Shown: one piece after another, positions 1-7,699 of the stretch
How the letters are laid out: every line of letters starts with the position of its first letter
How positions within the stretch are numbered: the stretch's first letter is position 1
NCBI GenBank assembly: GCA_964400875.1
Contig: CAYNWK010000056.1
Location: 1-25,753, forward strand
Direction: 5' to 3'
DNA length: 25,753 nt
DNA from: CAYNWK01 sp964400875
Lineage (GTDB): Bacteria; Chloroflexota; Anaerolineae; Anaerolineales; UBA4823
The notes under the pieces: generated by a model
What the model was told of the DNA's origin: nothing
What the model saw: only the letters and a program-made list of their open reading frames with translations
Database searches by the model: none
Made by a program: the position numbers and the translations under genes

Positions 1-149
1 ACGCGCTGCCCTTCCTGGAGCGTACGGTAACCATCGGACATAATGGCAGAGTAGTGCACAAAAACATCGGGGCCGCTCTCCCTTTCGATGAATCCATAGC
101 CCTTGCTATTATTGAACCACTTCACTGTTCCAATTTCACGCTCGTTCAT
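1..149 (-). CDS. Cold-shock protein, CspA family (3' end cut by window edge)
   Basis: Reverse-strand reading frame opening with MNEREIGTVKWFNNSKGYGF and continuing through FVHYSAI and LQEGQR to the window edge, giving 49 residues of a protein normally about 65-70 residues long. The RNP1-like motif KGYGFIE and RNP2-like motif DVFVHYS are the nucleic-acid-binding faces of the OB-fold cold-shock domain, which binds single-stranded RNA or DNA and acts as an RNA chaperone in the cytoplasm. The ATG is preceded by an AGGAGAAAG Shine-Dalgarno stretch. A candidate promoter lies about 170 bases upstream, so the mRNA would carry a long leader, as is known for cspA-type genes. The gene is divergent from the S9 peptidase. 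Family assignment is secure; which paralogue it is cannot be told. Confidence 0.95.
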   Translation of the reverse strand, partial: MNEREIGTVKWFNNSKGYGFIERESGPDVFVHYSAIMSDGYRTLQEGQR

Positions 150-319
150 GCTTCTACTTTCTCCTGACTAATACAGATTTTTCGGAGGTCTGCGTATGGT
201 CCTACTGTTCGTACGGCTGCAATGCTGTGTTTAACACAAATAGCCCGGACGGTTGTTTTCGTCCAGACTAGCCTTCACAGAAATCCATAGAAATCATACG
301 TGCCATCCAACTTGCAGGA

Positions 320-348
320 AGTTTACCAAGGAAAAAACCAACCGTCAA
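320..348 (-). promoter_or_regulatory. Candidate sigma70-type promoter of the cold-shock gene
   Basis: Read on the minus strand: TTGACG, 17-base spacer, TAAACT (5/6 and 4/6 matches to the consensus hexamers). The transcription start would fall near 313, leaving a leader of about 165 bases before the cold-shock ATG at 149. Predicted by eye only. Confidence 0.5.
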
Positions 349-394
349 GCCCTAGTCCAGGCTACAAAAAACGACCCTGTAGGATTTGTAAGGT

Positions 395-400
395 TATAAT
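395..400 (+). promoter_or_regulatory. Candidate -10 box (TATAAT) for the S9 peptidase operon
   Basis: A perfect TATAAT lies about 54 bases upstream of the chosen ATG at 454. No convincing -35 hexamer is seen at 16-18 bases upstream, so the promoter call is weak. Confidence 0.35.
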
Positions 401-453
401 AAGTCCTGCTCCAAGCCTTCTAACCACCTAGCTTGATTCTGAAAGGAAACCAA

Positions 454-2367
454 ATGCCTCCTCGAGTCGAATCACTTTTATCAGCCCGTTTATTCCTGGT
501 ACCGCAACTTATAGGAGATCGGATCTACTTCCTCAGCAACCTGAGCGGGCATATCAGTTTGTATGCCATGGATTATGGCGGCAGTGTCCCTGAACCTTTG
601 CTCCCTCCCGAGATCGCCTTACAGAACCCGCATTTGATTGGCGGATATTCGTACTACGTCTTTCCGAAATTGGAGAAAATACTGGTGATGATCGATCGGG
701 ATGGTGACGAGAATTACCAGCCGATGATGATCCCGATCATGGGAGGATATCCCGAACCTGCCTTCGGGGACAAGTTTGAGAACTATCGGGTGCATTGCAG
801 TAAGTGCGACCCGCAATCAAACTTGGCGTACTTCTCCGCGGAATCTCGCAGTGAGCAGCTTAACCTTGCATATCAGGGAAATTTAGAGACAGGCGTTCTT
901 CACAAGTTAGGGGAGAGCGTTTGGGGCGCTTATATTGACGGCGTAGATGAAGCTCACGAGAGAGCAACGATCATCGACTCGTATACGATGGGCGATCACG
1001 TCGTGTACCTTTGGAGCGAAGCATCTTCGGAGCTGCAATTACTGTACGGCACTCCACAAGAAGAGCGTCAAATCGGAGTGGAGGTCCCACTCAATTCCAT
1101 CTTCGACTGTCAGTTCACTCCGCGCGATGGGTTGCTGTTTGCGACTGCCCTGTTCAGCGACGCTTATGGATTGGGATATTTCCAGCTCTCCGACCCAGAG
1201 GATGTTAAACCGGTGGTGATCAACGGGGCCGTGCACAGCGGGGCAGGTGAGTTCGAAGGCATCGAGCATCTCAAAGGTGATCGGTATGTGGTCAAATACA
1301 ATATCGACGGGTGCTCTTGGTTATACGAAGGCAGTTTCCGCGAAGCGGAGTTGATCCTGGAATTGGATGCGGTGGTCTGCGGACAGGGGGAGCTTTCCAA
1401 CGGTGTACTCGAATCGTCATACTATGACGAAGATGGAGACCGTTTCGCGCTTTCATTTTCCACCGCCACCTCACCCACCCAGATCTATACGGTAGAAGAT
1501 GAAGATCGAATGACCGTCATCCGCCACACCAATGAACGCATCCTGGGTATCCCCCATGATTGGCTTTCGGAAGGCGAAGATGCTTCTTTCCATACATTCG
1601 ATGAGCTGCGGGTCTCCGCACGATTATATTTTCCAGCTGAAGTTCTAGGATTCGAAGGCCCCCGCCCGGTGATCTATTACGTACACGGCGGACCCCAAGG
1701 ACAGGAAAGGCCAGATTTCGCCTGGTTCTCCATGCCGCTGATCCAATTCTTGACCCTCAATGGCTTCGCAGTTTTCGTGCCCAACGTGCGCGGCAGCACT
1801 GGCTATGGACTGACCTATACCAAGCAAGTCGATCGGGATTGGGGAGGCCGGGATAGGCTCGACCATGTCTACGCCATGCAGGAAATTCTCCCGGATGATT
1901 CACGCCTGGATGTAGCCAGGGCTGGAGTTGTCGGCCGTTCCTATGGCGGCTATATGACCCTTACATTGGCTGCACGTCACACAGAACTTTGGGGCGCTGC
2001 AGTGGACATGTTCGGACCTTACGACCTGCTCACCTTCTCGGACCGCATCCCGGAGACCTGGAAACCATACTTCAAAATTGCTCTGGGTGATCCGGATGAT
2101 CCCCAGGAGAGAGAATTCCTGGTAGAACGCTCGCCTCGAACTTATATGGATCAGCTGGACACGCCGCTTCTGGTGATCCAGGGTAAAAATGATCCCCGGG
2201 TTGTCGAGCGCGAATCGCGCGACCTGGTAGAAAACTTGCGTGACGCAGGGAACGAAGTCGAGTATCTCATGTTTGAGAATGAAGGCCACGACGTACTAAA
2301 ATTCGAAAACCGGGTTACCTGCTATAACGCTATCACCGAGTTCTTCGAGAAATACCTCCACCCGTGA
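454..2367 (+). CDS. S9 family (prolyl oligopeptidase-like) serine peptidase
   Basis: Protein of 637 residues with an N-terminal beta-propeller-like half and a C-terminal alpha/beta-hydrolase peptidase domain from about residue 390. The catalytic triad is visible: Ser496 in GRSYGGY, Asp580 in GKNDPRV and His612 in EGHDVLK. YVHGGPQG at about 409-416 is the oxyanion-hole strand. This is the dipeptidyl aminopeptidase/acylaminoacyl-peptidase arrangement, which removes residues from short peptides; no signal peptide is seen, so it is probably cytoplasmic. A TTG at 433 would add seven residues, but the ATG at 454 is preferred because GAAAGGA lies at proper spacing. Its stop overlaps the GTG of the next gene (GTGA), indicating translational coupling. 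Exact substrate unknown. Confidence 0.93.
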   Translation: MPPRVESLLSARLFLVPQLIGDRIYFLSNLSGHISLYAMDYGGSVPEPLLPPEIALQNPHLIGGYSYYVFPKLEKILVMIDRDGDENYQPMMIPIMGGYPEPAFGDKFENYRVHCSKCDPQSNLAYFSAESRSEQLNLAYQGNLETGVLHKLGESVWGAYIDGVDEAHERATIIDSYTMGDHVVYLWSEASSELQLLYGTPQEERQIGVEVPLNSIFDCQFTPRDGLLFATALFSDAYGLGYFQLSDPEDVKPVVINGAVHSGAGEFEGIEHLKGDRYVVKYNIDGCSWLYEGSFREAELILELDAVVCGQGELSNGVLESSYYDEDGDRFALSFSTATSPTQIYTVEDEDRMTVIRHTNERILGIPHDWLSEGEDASFHTFDELRVSARLYFPAEVLGFEGPRPVIYYVHGGPQGQERPDFAWFSMPLIQFLTLNGFAVFVPNVRGSTGYGLTYTKQVDRDWGGRDRLDHVYAMQEILPDDSRLDVARAGVVGRSYGGYMTLTLAARHTELWGAAVDMFGPYDLLTFSDRIPETWKPYFKIALGDPDDPQEREFLVERSPRTYMDQLDTPLLVIQGKNDPRVVERESRDLVENLRDAGNEVEYLMFENEGHDVLKFENRVTCYNAITEFFEKYLHP

Positions 2368-3206
2368 CCCTGCCTCACGACGAAGCTGTTCGGCGCAGTG
2401 CACGAGCGGGAGATTTGGCCTTGTTGCTCAGCAGAGGGCACAAGAATTTCCTCGTGCGGCTCACCTCAGGAGAGAAATTAGAGACACATAGGGGGATCTT
2501 GCAGCATGACGCGCTGATCGGATTACCTTGGGGCAGCGAGGTTTTCAGCCACCTGGGAAAGTCCTTTCACCTTCTCCAACCCAGGCTCAGCGACCTGCTG
2601 CTCAACATTAAACGGAATACGCAGATCCTCTATCCGAAGGATATTGGTTTTATCCTGGTCAAGATGGGGATTGGTCCCGGCCAGCATGTCATTGAAGCTG
2701 GTACCGGCTCTGGAGCGCTGACCACCGCCTTAGCCCACGCGGTGGGTCCGAACGGGAGCATCACGACTTACGAAACCCGCAAAGACGTGCAAAACCTTGC
2801 CATCAAGAATCTCCGCCGGGTTGGGTTAGCGGACCGAGTCAACTTCGTGCTCGCGGACATCTCCGCTGGGTTCGAGGAGCGCGGTGTCGATGCCCTTTTT
2901 CTGGATCTCCCCAATCCGGAAGATTTCATCACTCAGGTCCGCGCTGCATTAATCCCGGGCGGTTACTTTGGCTGCCTTCTGCCGACCATTAATCAGGTCA
3001 GCCGGACGATCAACGCTCTGGAAATGGGCGGCTTCGCATTTGTCGAAGTGTGTGAAATATTGCTGCGCTACTATAAGGCTGTCCCCGAGCGGCTGCGCCC
3101 CACAGACCGCATGGTCGCCCACACCGGCTACCTGATATTCGCTCGCCCGATCCTGCCGGCAGAGGAGGGCGATAACCAGCTTGCCGAAGATATGAATGGG
3201 GGATGA
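2364..3206 (+). CDS. trmI: tRNA (adenine-58-N1)-methyltransferase, TrmI family
   Basis: Protein of 280 residues. The N-terminal about 75 residues form the small beta-rich domain typical of TrmI, followed by a class I SAM-dependent methyltransferase fold with motif I VIEAGTGSGALT (109-120) and the acceptor-side motif LDLPNPEDF (about 180-188), where Asp181 corresponds to the catalytic Asp. The family makes m1A58 in the T-loop of tRNAs, stabilising them. Start is GTG, overlapping the stop of the peptidase gene; the 3' end overlaps the NUDIX gene by four bases (ATGA). Length and motif order match the bacterial/archaeal TrmI family. The pairing with a peptidase is probably just operon packing. 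Confidence 0.93.
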   Translation: MTLPHDEAVRRSARAGDLALLLSRGHKNFLVRLTSGEKLETHRGILQHDALIGLPWGSEVFSHLGKSFHLLQPRLSDLLLNIKRNTQILYPKDIGFILVKMGIGPGQHVIEAGTGSGALTTALAHAVGPNGSITTYETRKDVQNLAIKNLRRVGLADRVNFVLADISAGFEERGVDALFLDLPNPEDFITQVRAALIPGGYFGCLLPTINQVSRTINALEMGGFAFVEVCEILLRYYKAVPERLRPTDRMVAHTGYLIFARPILPAEEGDNQLAEDMNGG

Positions 3207-3826
3207 TGCACACGCCGGACCCCATTTCCAAACTCACCACAATCGAGATCAGCAAACGACTGAAAGATAAGCGTTCGAGCGGCTTGGTGGAGCGCTTCCC
3301 TTTAGAGATGCTGGGGGGTGAACCAAAACCTGCCGCGGTTCTGATCCCCTTTCTAAAACAGGATGATGCCTGGCATGTATTATTTACCCGCCGCACCGAC
3401 ACCCTTCCAGAACACAGCGGTCAGGTAGCTTTTCCAGGCGGGCGCGCCGATCCCGGGGATAGCACTCCGGAAGTCACCGCCCTGCGAGAGGCCAAGGAAG
3501 AGATCGGGCTGAATCCGACCGATGTCCGCTTGCTCGGGCGATTGGATCCTCTCGTTACCATCTCGAATTACCGCCTCACGCCGGTTGTAGGTGTGATCCC
3601 CTGGCCGTATGCGATACGCCTTGCCCAGCAGGAAGTCAGCAGAGTCTTCACCATCCCGCTCGCCTGGTTGGCAGATGCGGCAAATCACCAGATTGAAGAG
3701 CGAGAGCTGCCCGCTCCTTTCGGCTCAGTCCCAGTGGTCTATTTTTCGTGCTTCGATGATGAGTTGCTCTGGGGAGTCAGCGCACAGATCACCCTTAACC
3801 TGCTTAATGCCTTAAGGCTCTCTTGA
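3203..3826 (+). CDS. NUDIX hydrolase of the CoA pyrophosphatase (NudL/PCD1) type
   Basis: Protein of 207 residues. The CoA-type signature is visible: LFTRR followed by EHSGQVAFPGG (about 60-80), running into the Nudix box GGRADPGD...TALREAKEEIGL (about 79-103), in which the REAKEE glutamates bind the catalytic metal. The extra residue before REAKEE is the spacing found in NudL and NUDT7 proteins. The family cleaves coenzyme A and related nucleoside diphosphate derivatives to phosphopantetheine and 3',5'-ADP. Start overlaps the trmI stop (ATGATG; either ATG is possible, with a GGGGG stretch upstream). Substrate preference is inferred from the motif alone. Confidence 0.9.
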   Translation: MMHTPDPISKLTTIEISKRLKDKRSSGLVERFPLEMLGGEPKPAAVLIPFLKQDDAWHVLFTRRTDTLPEHSGQVAFPGGRADPGDSTPEVTALREAKEEIGLNPTDVRLLGRLDPLVTISNYRLTPVVGVIPWPYAIRLAQQEVSRVFTIPLAWLADAANHQIEERELPAPFGSVPVVYFSCFDDELLWGVSAQITLNLLNALRLS

Positions 3827-3902
3827 AAAGTTAGTACCATTTGCCTGGCAACCTCCCGAAAACCAATCTGCCCTTTCCTCCAAGCCAGATAGCTTCTCAG
3901 AC

Positions 3903-3940
3903 CAAAAAAAACACACCCCGAACCATGATTCGGGGTGTGT
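3903..3940 (-). terminator. Rho-independent terminator of the L25 gene
   Basis: Perfect 12-bp stem (3911-3922 with 3929-3940; arms ACACACCCCGAA and TTCGGGGTGTGT) with a six-base loop. On the minus strand it is followed by a run of eight T residues, the textbook intrinsic terminator layout. It lies 32 bases past the L25 stop. The same hairpin could slow plus-strand readthrough from the NUDIX gene, but no T-run follows on that side. Confidence 0.9.
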
Positions 3941-3972
3941 CAACGCTAGATGGACCCGTAAGAAGATCGGAT

Positions 3973-4650
3973 TTATTCCTCCTCTTCCTTTTCTTCTCCT
4001 TCTTCGGCCCGCTTGCCCCGTTCGATAACCTCCGGTTCCATCGCCTCCTCGAAGATCTCTTCGATTTCTTCCTCTTCTTCCTCTTCTTCCAGTTCGGCCA
4101 CCGGGGTGGAAACCACGACGATCACGTCGTCTGGTTCGGCGAATATCTCTACTTCACCGGGTAGATCCAGATCGCGCACGTAAATGGCGTCGCCGATTTC
4201 AAGCAAATTGGAGACATCCACCTCGATGCGATCGGGCAGTTCGCGCGGCAAGGCTTCTACGTCCAGTTGTTCCACGTTCGTAACCAGGATCAAACCTTCT
4301 TCGGTTACCGCGGGCGCTTCTCCAACCAGGTCAATCGCCACGTTCGCGCGCACTTTTTCGGTTAGGGAGACCGCTTGAAAATCAACATGCATCAAAGTGC
4401 CGAGCAAAACGTCTCGCTGTTTCTCCCGCACCAGTGCGTAATGAGTATCTCCCTCCACTTCCAGATTGATCAATGCAGAAGGCGATAAACCGATCAAGGT
4501 TTTACTCGCTTCACGCAAATCCATCTCGATGGGGACTGTGTCGATGTGGCGCCCATACAGCACAGCAGGGAGCAGCCCCTCCTTGCGCAGGGTTTTAACT
4601 TGTTTGCCGACGATTGAACGTCGGCTTGCCGTGATCACAATTTCATCCAT
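3973..4650 (-). CDS. rplY: 50S ribosomal protein L25 / general stress protein Ctc
   Basis: Protein of 225 residues with the N-terminal 5S rRNA-binding L25 domain (about 1-95, including VLYGRHIDTVPIEM) and the C-terminal TL5/Ctc beta domain (about 96-185, with PRELPDRIEVDVSNL and IYVRDLDLP). It ends in a strongly acidic tail containing a run of eight Glu residues; such acidic tails are common in long-form bacterial L25 proteins. It binds 5S rRNA in the large ribosomal subunit. The ATG at 4650 is chosen over an upstream GTG because AAGGAAGGAATGT directly precedes it and the extra N-terminus is not L25-like. A clear terminator follows. Confidence 0.96.
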   Translation of the reverse strand: MDEIVITASRRSIVGKQVKTLRKEGLLPAVLYGRHIDTVPIEMDLREASKTLIGLSPSALINLEVEGDTHYALVREKQRDVLLGTLMHVDFQAVSLTEKVRANVAIDLVGEAPAVTEEGLILVTNVEQLDVEALPRELPDRIEVDVSNLLEIGDAIYVRDLDLPGEVEIFAEPDDVIVVVSTPVAELEEEEEEEEIEEIFEEAMEPEVIERGKRAEEGEEKEEEE

Positions 4651-4708
4651 ACATTCCTTCCTTCGAGCGCCTCTCACCCACCCGATATCCCCGGTGGGTT
4701 ACCTTCGC

Positions 4709-4736
4709 TCTATATGCCGGGATGCTCTCTTTGAAA
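4709..4736 (-). promoter_or_regulatory. Weak candidate promoter for rplY
   Basis: Read on the minus strand: TTTCAA, 16-base spacer, TATAGA, with transcription start near 4702. The resulting leader of about 50 bases contains a 7-bp inverted repeat (4676-4682 with 4693-4699). Hexamer matches are modest, so this is tentative. Confidence 0.3.
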
Positions 4737-4755
4737 GCCCCCGGTTGACTTAATT

Positions 4756-5289
4756 CTATCGCCGGCCGGTAAGCAAACGACCGACGAATAACACGAGACC
4801 GACAGCTACACCGCTGACCAGCCCCGCCAGGAGCGCGCGCGGGGTATCCAGGTAGGTTTCGACCGGTCCTTCGACGCTGCCGGCGAGTAGAATCACGCTC
4901 CGCACAGAATCACCGGTGACTTTTCGAGCCAGCACTACTCCCGCTTGGGAATCCTGCAGCTCAGTTGAATCGGCGATGACCACTCCGACTCCCCCATCAT
5001 TGACGGTGGCATCTTGAGCGCGCAGGATGGCGGCGCCTCCTGTGTTCAATTCTGCCGAGCTGCTCTGTATAACCAGAGCTCCACCCTGCGAGACCGTCAC
5101 CCGGTCCGCTTCGATCCGCTGCGCGCCGCTTTGTTCGAGGTAGACCACGGAGGCAGAGATTGAGGCTGCCCCGCTTTGCGTCATGTGCACTACCTCTGCC
5201 TGAACGTTCGAGACAGCAGCCTGGTCCAGGTCCACCTGCTCGGCGCTGTGTTCGTTGACTTCCGATTGGTTTTGGCTTTCTTCAGGCAT
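4756..5289 (-). CDS. Tail-anchored 15-residue-repeat (beta-solenoid-like) protein, unknown function
   Basis: Protein of 177 residues not recognised as a named family. After a short acidic, Gln-rich N-terminus it contains eight consecutive units of exactly 15 residues from residue 16 to 135, for example AEVVHMTQSGAASIS (31-45), ASVVYLEQSGAQRIE (46-60) and ADRVTVSQGGALVIQ (61-75). The pattern is A-x-x-V-x-[LVM]-x-Q-[SG]-G-A, with hydrophobic alternation expected of one beta-solenoid turn per unit. Residues about 151-172 form a single transmembrane helix followed by TGRR, so the solenoid is probably anchored by its C-terminus and faces the cytoplasm. ATG at 5289 has AAGGAGCAACT upstream; a longer frame to 5358 lacks this. 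A bactofilin-like role in envelope organisation is only a guess. Confidence 0.8.
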   Translation of the reverse strand: MPEESQNQSEVNEHSAEQVDLDQAAVSNVQAEVVHMTQSGAASISASVVYLEQSGAQRIEADRVTVSQGGALVIQSSSAELNTGGAAILRAQDATVNDGGVGVVIADSTELQDSQAGVVLARKVTGDSVRSVILLAGSVEGPVETYLDTPRALLAGLVSGVAVGLVLFVGRLLTGRR

Positions 5290-5405
5290 AGTTGCTCCTT
5301 TTACGAGACTGGCAAAAAAAGTCCGTCTGCCTGCGAAACTTTCTTGAGATCGTTGCACAGGAGACGACTTTTACGGCTGGTCGAGATCGGGTTAAACCTC
5401 GCCAT

Positions 5406-5433
5406 ATTTTATCATCGAACGTCCATTCGTCAA
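5406..5433 (-). promoter_or_regulatory. Candidate promoter of the repeat-protein gene
   Basis: Minus-strand TTGACG, 16-base spacer, TAAAAT (5/6 match for each hexamer). Transcription would begin near 5399, giving a leader of about 110 bases to the ATG at 5289. Confidence 0.5.
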
Positions 5434-5514
5434 TGCCGGCACCAGAACGGGACCAGGTGATCGCATTAGACGATTTGCCCCCAGCTGACAAATTTAAGGT
5501 ACTCCCACACCGAT

Positions 5515-5555
5515 ATAGACCTAAATAAACGGCGTATTAATGAACGCCGGTCTAT
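5515..5555. repeat. Two-part inverted repeat directly upstream of the L,D-transpeptidase promoter
   Basis: Outer arms ATAGAC (5515-5520) and GTCTAT (5550-5555), inner arms CGGCGT (5530-5535) and ACGCCG (5544-5549), with a nine-base A-rich bulge on the left side only. It ends one base before the -35 element. It could be an operator or a structured DNA or RNA element; no T-tract follows, so it is not a typical terminator. Confidence 0.45.
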
Positions 5556-5556
5556 C

Positions 5557-5585
5557 TTGCAATCTCTAATTGCCTAGGTTAGAAT
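5557..5585 (+). promoter_or_regulatory. Promoter of the L,D-transpeptidase operon (near-leaderless)
   Basis: TTGCAA (5557-5562), 17-base spacer, TAGAAT (5580-5585). The expected start of transcription is around 5592, only two or three bases before the ATG at 5595. No Shine-Dalgarno sequence precedes that ATG, so the mRNA is probably leaderless or nearly so. Confidence 0.6.
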
Positions 5586-5594
5586 GAATCTGAT

Positions 5595-6650
5595 ATGGTC
5601 AAAAGAATCGAACGGCGTGATTTTCTTAAACTAAGCGGCCTCGCCCTGGGAAGCCTGGCTTTCAGGCCGTTCTCTTTACGCGGACCTGAAGGAGGGTACG
5701 GTCAATTGGCCCGGGTGACGATCCGGGACATCGATTTGCACGCCGAACCACGCGACGATGCGCAGATTATCGGCAAGCGCTACCGGGATCAGTTAGTCCA
5801 TATCTATTACGACTTAAATCCTCCCGACGCGCCGGCCTTTTACAACACGCTGTGGTATCGAGTATGGGGCGGTTACCTGCACAGCAGCTATTTGCAGCTC
5901 GTCGATGTTAAATTCAACCAACCGCTCGACGAGATCAGGGAAGGCGGCCAGCTCTCCGAGGTTACGGTTCCCTACACGCAATCGTATAGTTATTCGCGCT
6001 TCGAAGGCTGGCGGAAAGAATACCGTCTCTACTACGAGACTACCCACTGGGTGACCGGCGTCGAAGAAGGTCCAGACGGGCATCCCTGGTACCGGATTAC
6101 CGATGAATTACAGCCATTCGATTATTTCGTGCCTGCCGAGCACTTACGCGCTATCCCAGATGAAGAGATCGCACCGATTTCTCCCGAAGTACCCCCCGAG
6201 GCCAAGCGCATCGAGATCGATCTGGCAAGGCAGACTTTATTCGCCTATGAGGGCGATGAGATGGTTTACCAGGCGCGCATCTCTTCAGGAATTCCCAGCA
6301 CCATAGCCAGTAATAACGGCAGCCCGACCGATACGCCCAAAGGCCGGTACAACGTGACCTCCAAAATGCCCTCCAAGCACATGGGGGATGGTAACCTGAT
6401 GCTCGGAGATTTCGACCTGAACGCTTACGAGCTGGTCGGCGTACCCTGGACGACTTTTTTCGTCTTCGAGACCGGAGTCGCCTTGCACGGCACATACTGG
6501 CATAATAATTTTGGATACTCGATGAGCCATGGCTGTGTCAACATGCGCAACGCGGATGCCAAATGGATGTTCCGTTGGACGACTCCCGTCAATGCCGATC
6601 CGTTAGTGATCGAACGCACTGGATACGGTACCCGGGTTCACGTTTTTTGA
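5595..6650 (+). CDS. Tat-exported L,D-transpeptidase (YkuD domain), first of a tandem pair
   Basis: Protein of 351 residues. A twin-arginine signal (ERRDFLKLSGLALGSLAF, about 6-23) targets it to the cell surface already folded. Residues about 40-190 hold an SH3-like region, and the YkuD domain occupies about 205-350. The catalytic motif is complete: His298 in HGTYWH and Ser311-His312-Gly-Cys314 in SHGCVNMRN. These enzymes use the Cys to form L,D (3-3) peptidoglycan cross-links or to attach proteins or other groups to peptidoglycan. It begins at the ATG next to a strong promoter without a ribosome binding site. Its TGA overlaps the ATG of a paralogue by one base (TGATG). Exact acceptor substrate cannot be inferred. 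Confidence 0.93.
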   Translation: MVKRIERRDFLKLSGLALGSLAFRPFSLRGPEGGYGQLARVTIRDIDLHAEPRDDAQIIGKRYRDQLVHIYYDLNPPDAPAFYNTLWYRVWGGYLHSSYLQLVDVKFNQPLDEIREGGQLSEVTVPYTQSYSYSRFEGWRKEYRLYYETTHWVTGVEEGPDGHPWYRITDELQPFDYFVPAEHLRAIPDEEIAPISPEVPPEAKRIEIDLARQTLFAYEGDEMVYQARISSGIPSTIASNNGSPTDTPKGRYNVTSKMPSKHMGDGNLMLGDFDLNAYELVGVPWTTFFVFETGVALHGTYWHNNFGYSMSHGCVNMRNADAKWMFRWTTPVNADPLVIERTGYGTRVHVF

Positions 6651-7699
6651 TGCAGCGAAAACTTTCGCGCCGTGATTTCCTCCAGGTCAGTGGTCTGGCT
6701 GTCGGCGCGCTTGGATTACAGGCGTTTAGAGCTGGCCTGCCGCCGGATGACCAAACCCCGCCATTTGGGATTGGCCGGGTAACCATTCAAAACATTCGCG
6801 TTTATCTAGAACCATCCTACCGCAGCGAACCTGTCCGCTGGCTGCGCCGCGATCAATTGGTTGACCTGTTTGATCATATCAGCTCGTCCCACGGTCCGCA
6901 ATTTAACCCTCGTTGGTACCGGGTGATTGGAGGCTACGCGCACAGCGCCTACCTCCAGCGCGTGGAAACTGCCCATTTCAACCCCTTGCTGTCACAATTG
7001 CCAGAAGCAGGCCAGCTCGCCGAAGTCACCGTCCCATTTTCTCAATCCTTGCGCTTCACTCGCGCTTTCGGCTGGACTCCACTTTACCGGCTATACTTCG
7101 GCTCGGTTCATTGGATATCGGCGATCGAAGCAGGGCCGGATGGCGAACCTTGGTATGCCATTAAGGATGAGAAATTGAATGTGGTTCACTACGTCCCTGG
7201 AACGCATTTGCGACCGATCCAGGCTGAGGAGCTTAGTCCGATCTCCCCTCACATTCCACCAGAGGACAAACGCATCGAGATATCCGTTGCCAAGCAGCAG
7301 CTGACCGCCTTCGAGAGAGGAGAGATCGTCCTTCGCGCGCCAATCTCTTCCGGAGTGCTCTTGAAAGGGCCTTCGCTCAACGGCATTCCAACGGAGACTC
7401 CACAGGGTCGGTTTCGCGTTTTATTGAAAATGCCTTCTCGCCATATGGGCGACGGCAACCTGACCAGCGAGCTTGAAGCCTATGAGCTTCCTGGTGTACC
7501 CTGGGTCAGCTTCTTCCATGCGACCGGAGTTGGCATGCACGGCACCTACTGGCATGATAATTTTGGTACACGCATGAGTCACGGCTGCGTCAACATGCGC
7601 AACGAAGACGCCAGGTGGATCTACCGATGGACTTCTCCTGTAGCCGGACCTGACGAGTGGTTTAAACCCGGTCGCGGCACCCTGGTACAGGTAATTTAA
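6650..7699 (+). CDS. Tat-exported L,D-transpeptidase (YkuD domain), second of a tandem pair
   Basis: Protein of 349 residues, a diverged paralogue of the upstream gene with the same plan: twin-arginine signal SRRDFLQVSGLAVGALGL (6-23), SH3-like middle, YkuD domain with His297 (HGTYWH) and Ser310-His311-Gly-Cys313 (SHGCVNMRN). The ATG at 6650 shares one base with the upstream stop; a longer frame opening at 6563 lies inside the upstream gene and lacks the Tat start. Translation is presumably coupled by termination-reinitiation. Differences cluster in the SH3-like part and in a short indel before the catalytic motif, suggesting related but distinct substrates. No terminator is obvious after it. 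Confidence 0.93.
   Translation: MQRKLSRRDFLQVSGLAVGALGLQAFRAGLPPDDQTPPFGIGRVTIQNIRVYLEPSYRSEPVRWLRRDQLVDLFDHISSSHGPQFNPRWYRVIGGYAHSAYLQRVETAHFNPLLSQLPEAGQLAEVTVPFSQSLRFTRAFGWTPLYRLYFGSVHWISAIEAGPDGEPWYAIKDEKLNVVHYVPGTHLRPIQAEELSPISPHIPPEDKRIEISVAKQQLTAFERGEIVLRAPISSGVLLKGPSLNGIPTETPQGRFRVLLKMPSRHMGDGNLTSELEAYELPGVPWVSFFHATGVGMHGTYWHDNFGTRMSHGCVNMRNEDARWIYRWTSPVAGPDEWFKPGRGTLVQVI

Larger units (their letters stand above)
150..453. other. Divergent intergenic region between cold-shock gene and S9 peptidase
   Basis: This stretch of about 304 bases shows no protein-coding frame or tRNA. It holds the candidate minus-strand cold-shock promoter (320-348), the long cold-shock leader (about 150-313) and a plus-strand -10 box at 395-400. 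Within the leader a GGACG/CGTCC inverted repeat lies around 248-269, which could fold in the RNA. Structured long leaders are typical of cold-induced csp genes; folding here is inferred, not computed. Confidence 0.6.
5290..5594. other. Divergent intergenic region with two opposed promoters
   Basis: About 305 bases without a credible gene; small frames here have no start signals. It contains the minus-strand promoter of the repeat protein (5406-5433), an imperfect two-part inverted repeat (5515-5555) and the plus-strand promoter of the L,D-transpeptidase pair (5557-5585). Confidence 0.6.

Noticed and set aside
4676..4699. Hairpin upstream of rplY as terminator of the repeat-protein gene
   Set aside because: The stem is only seven base pairs with a ten-base loop and no T-tract follows on the minus strand; it may at most be part of the rplY leader.
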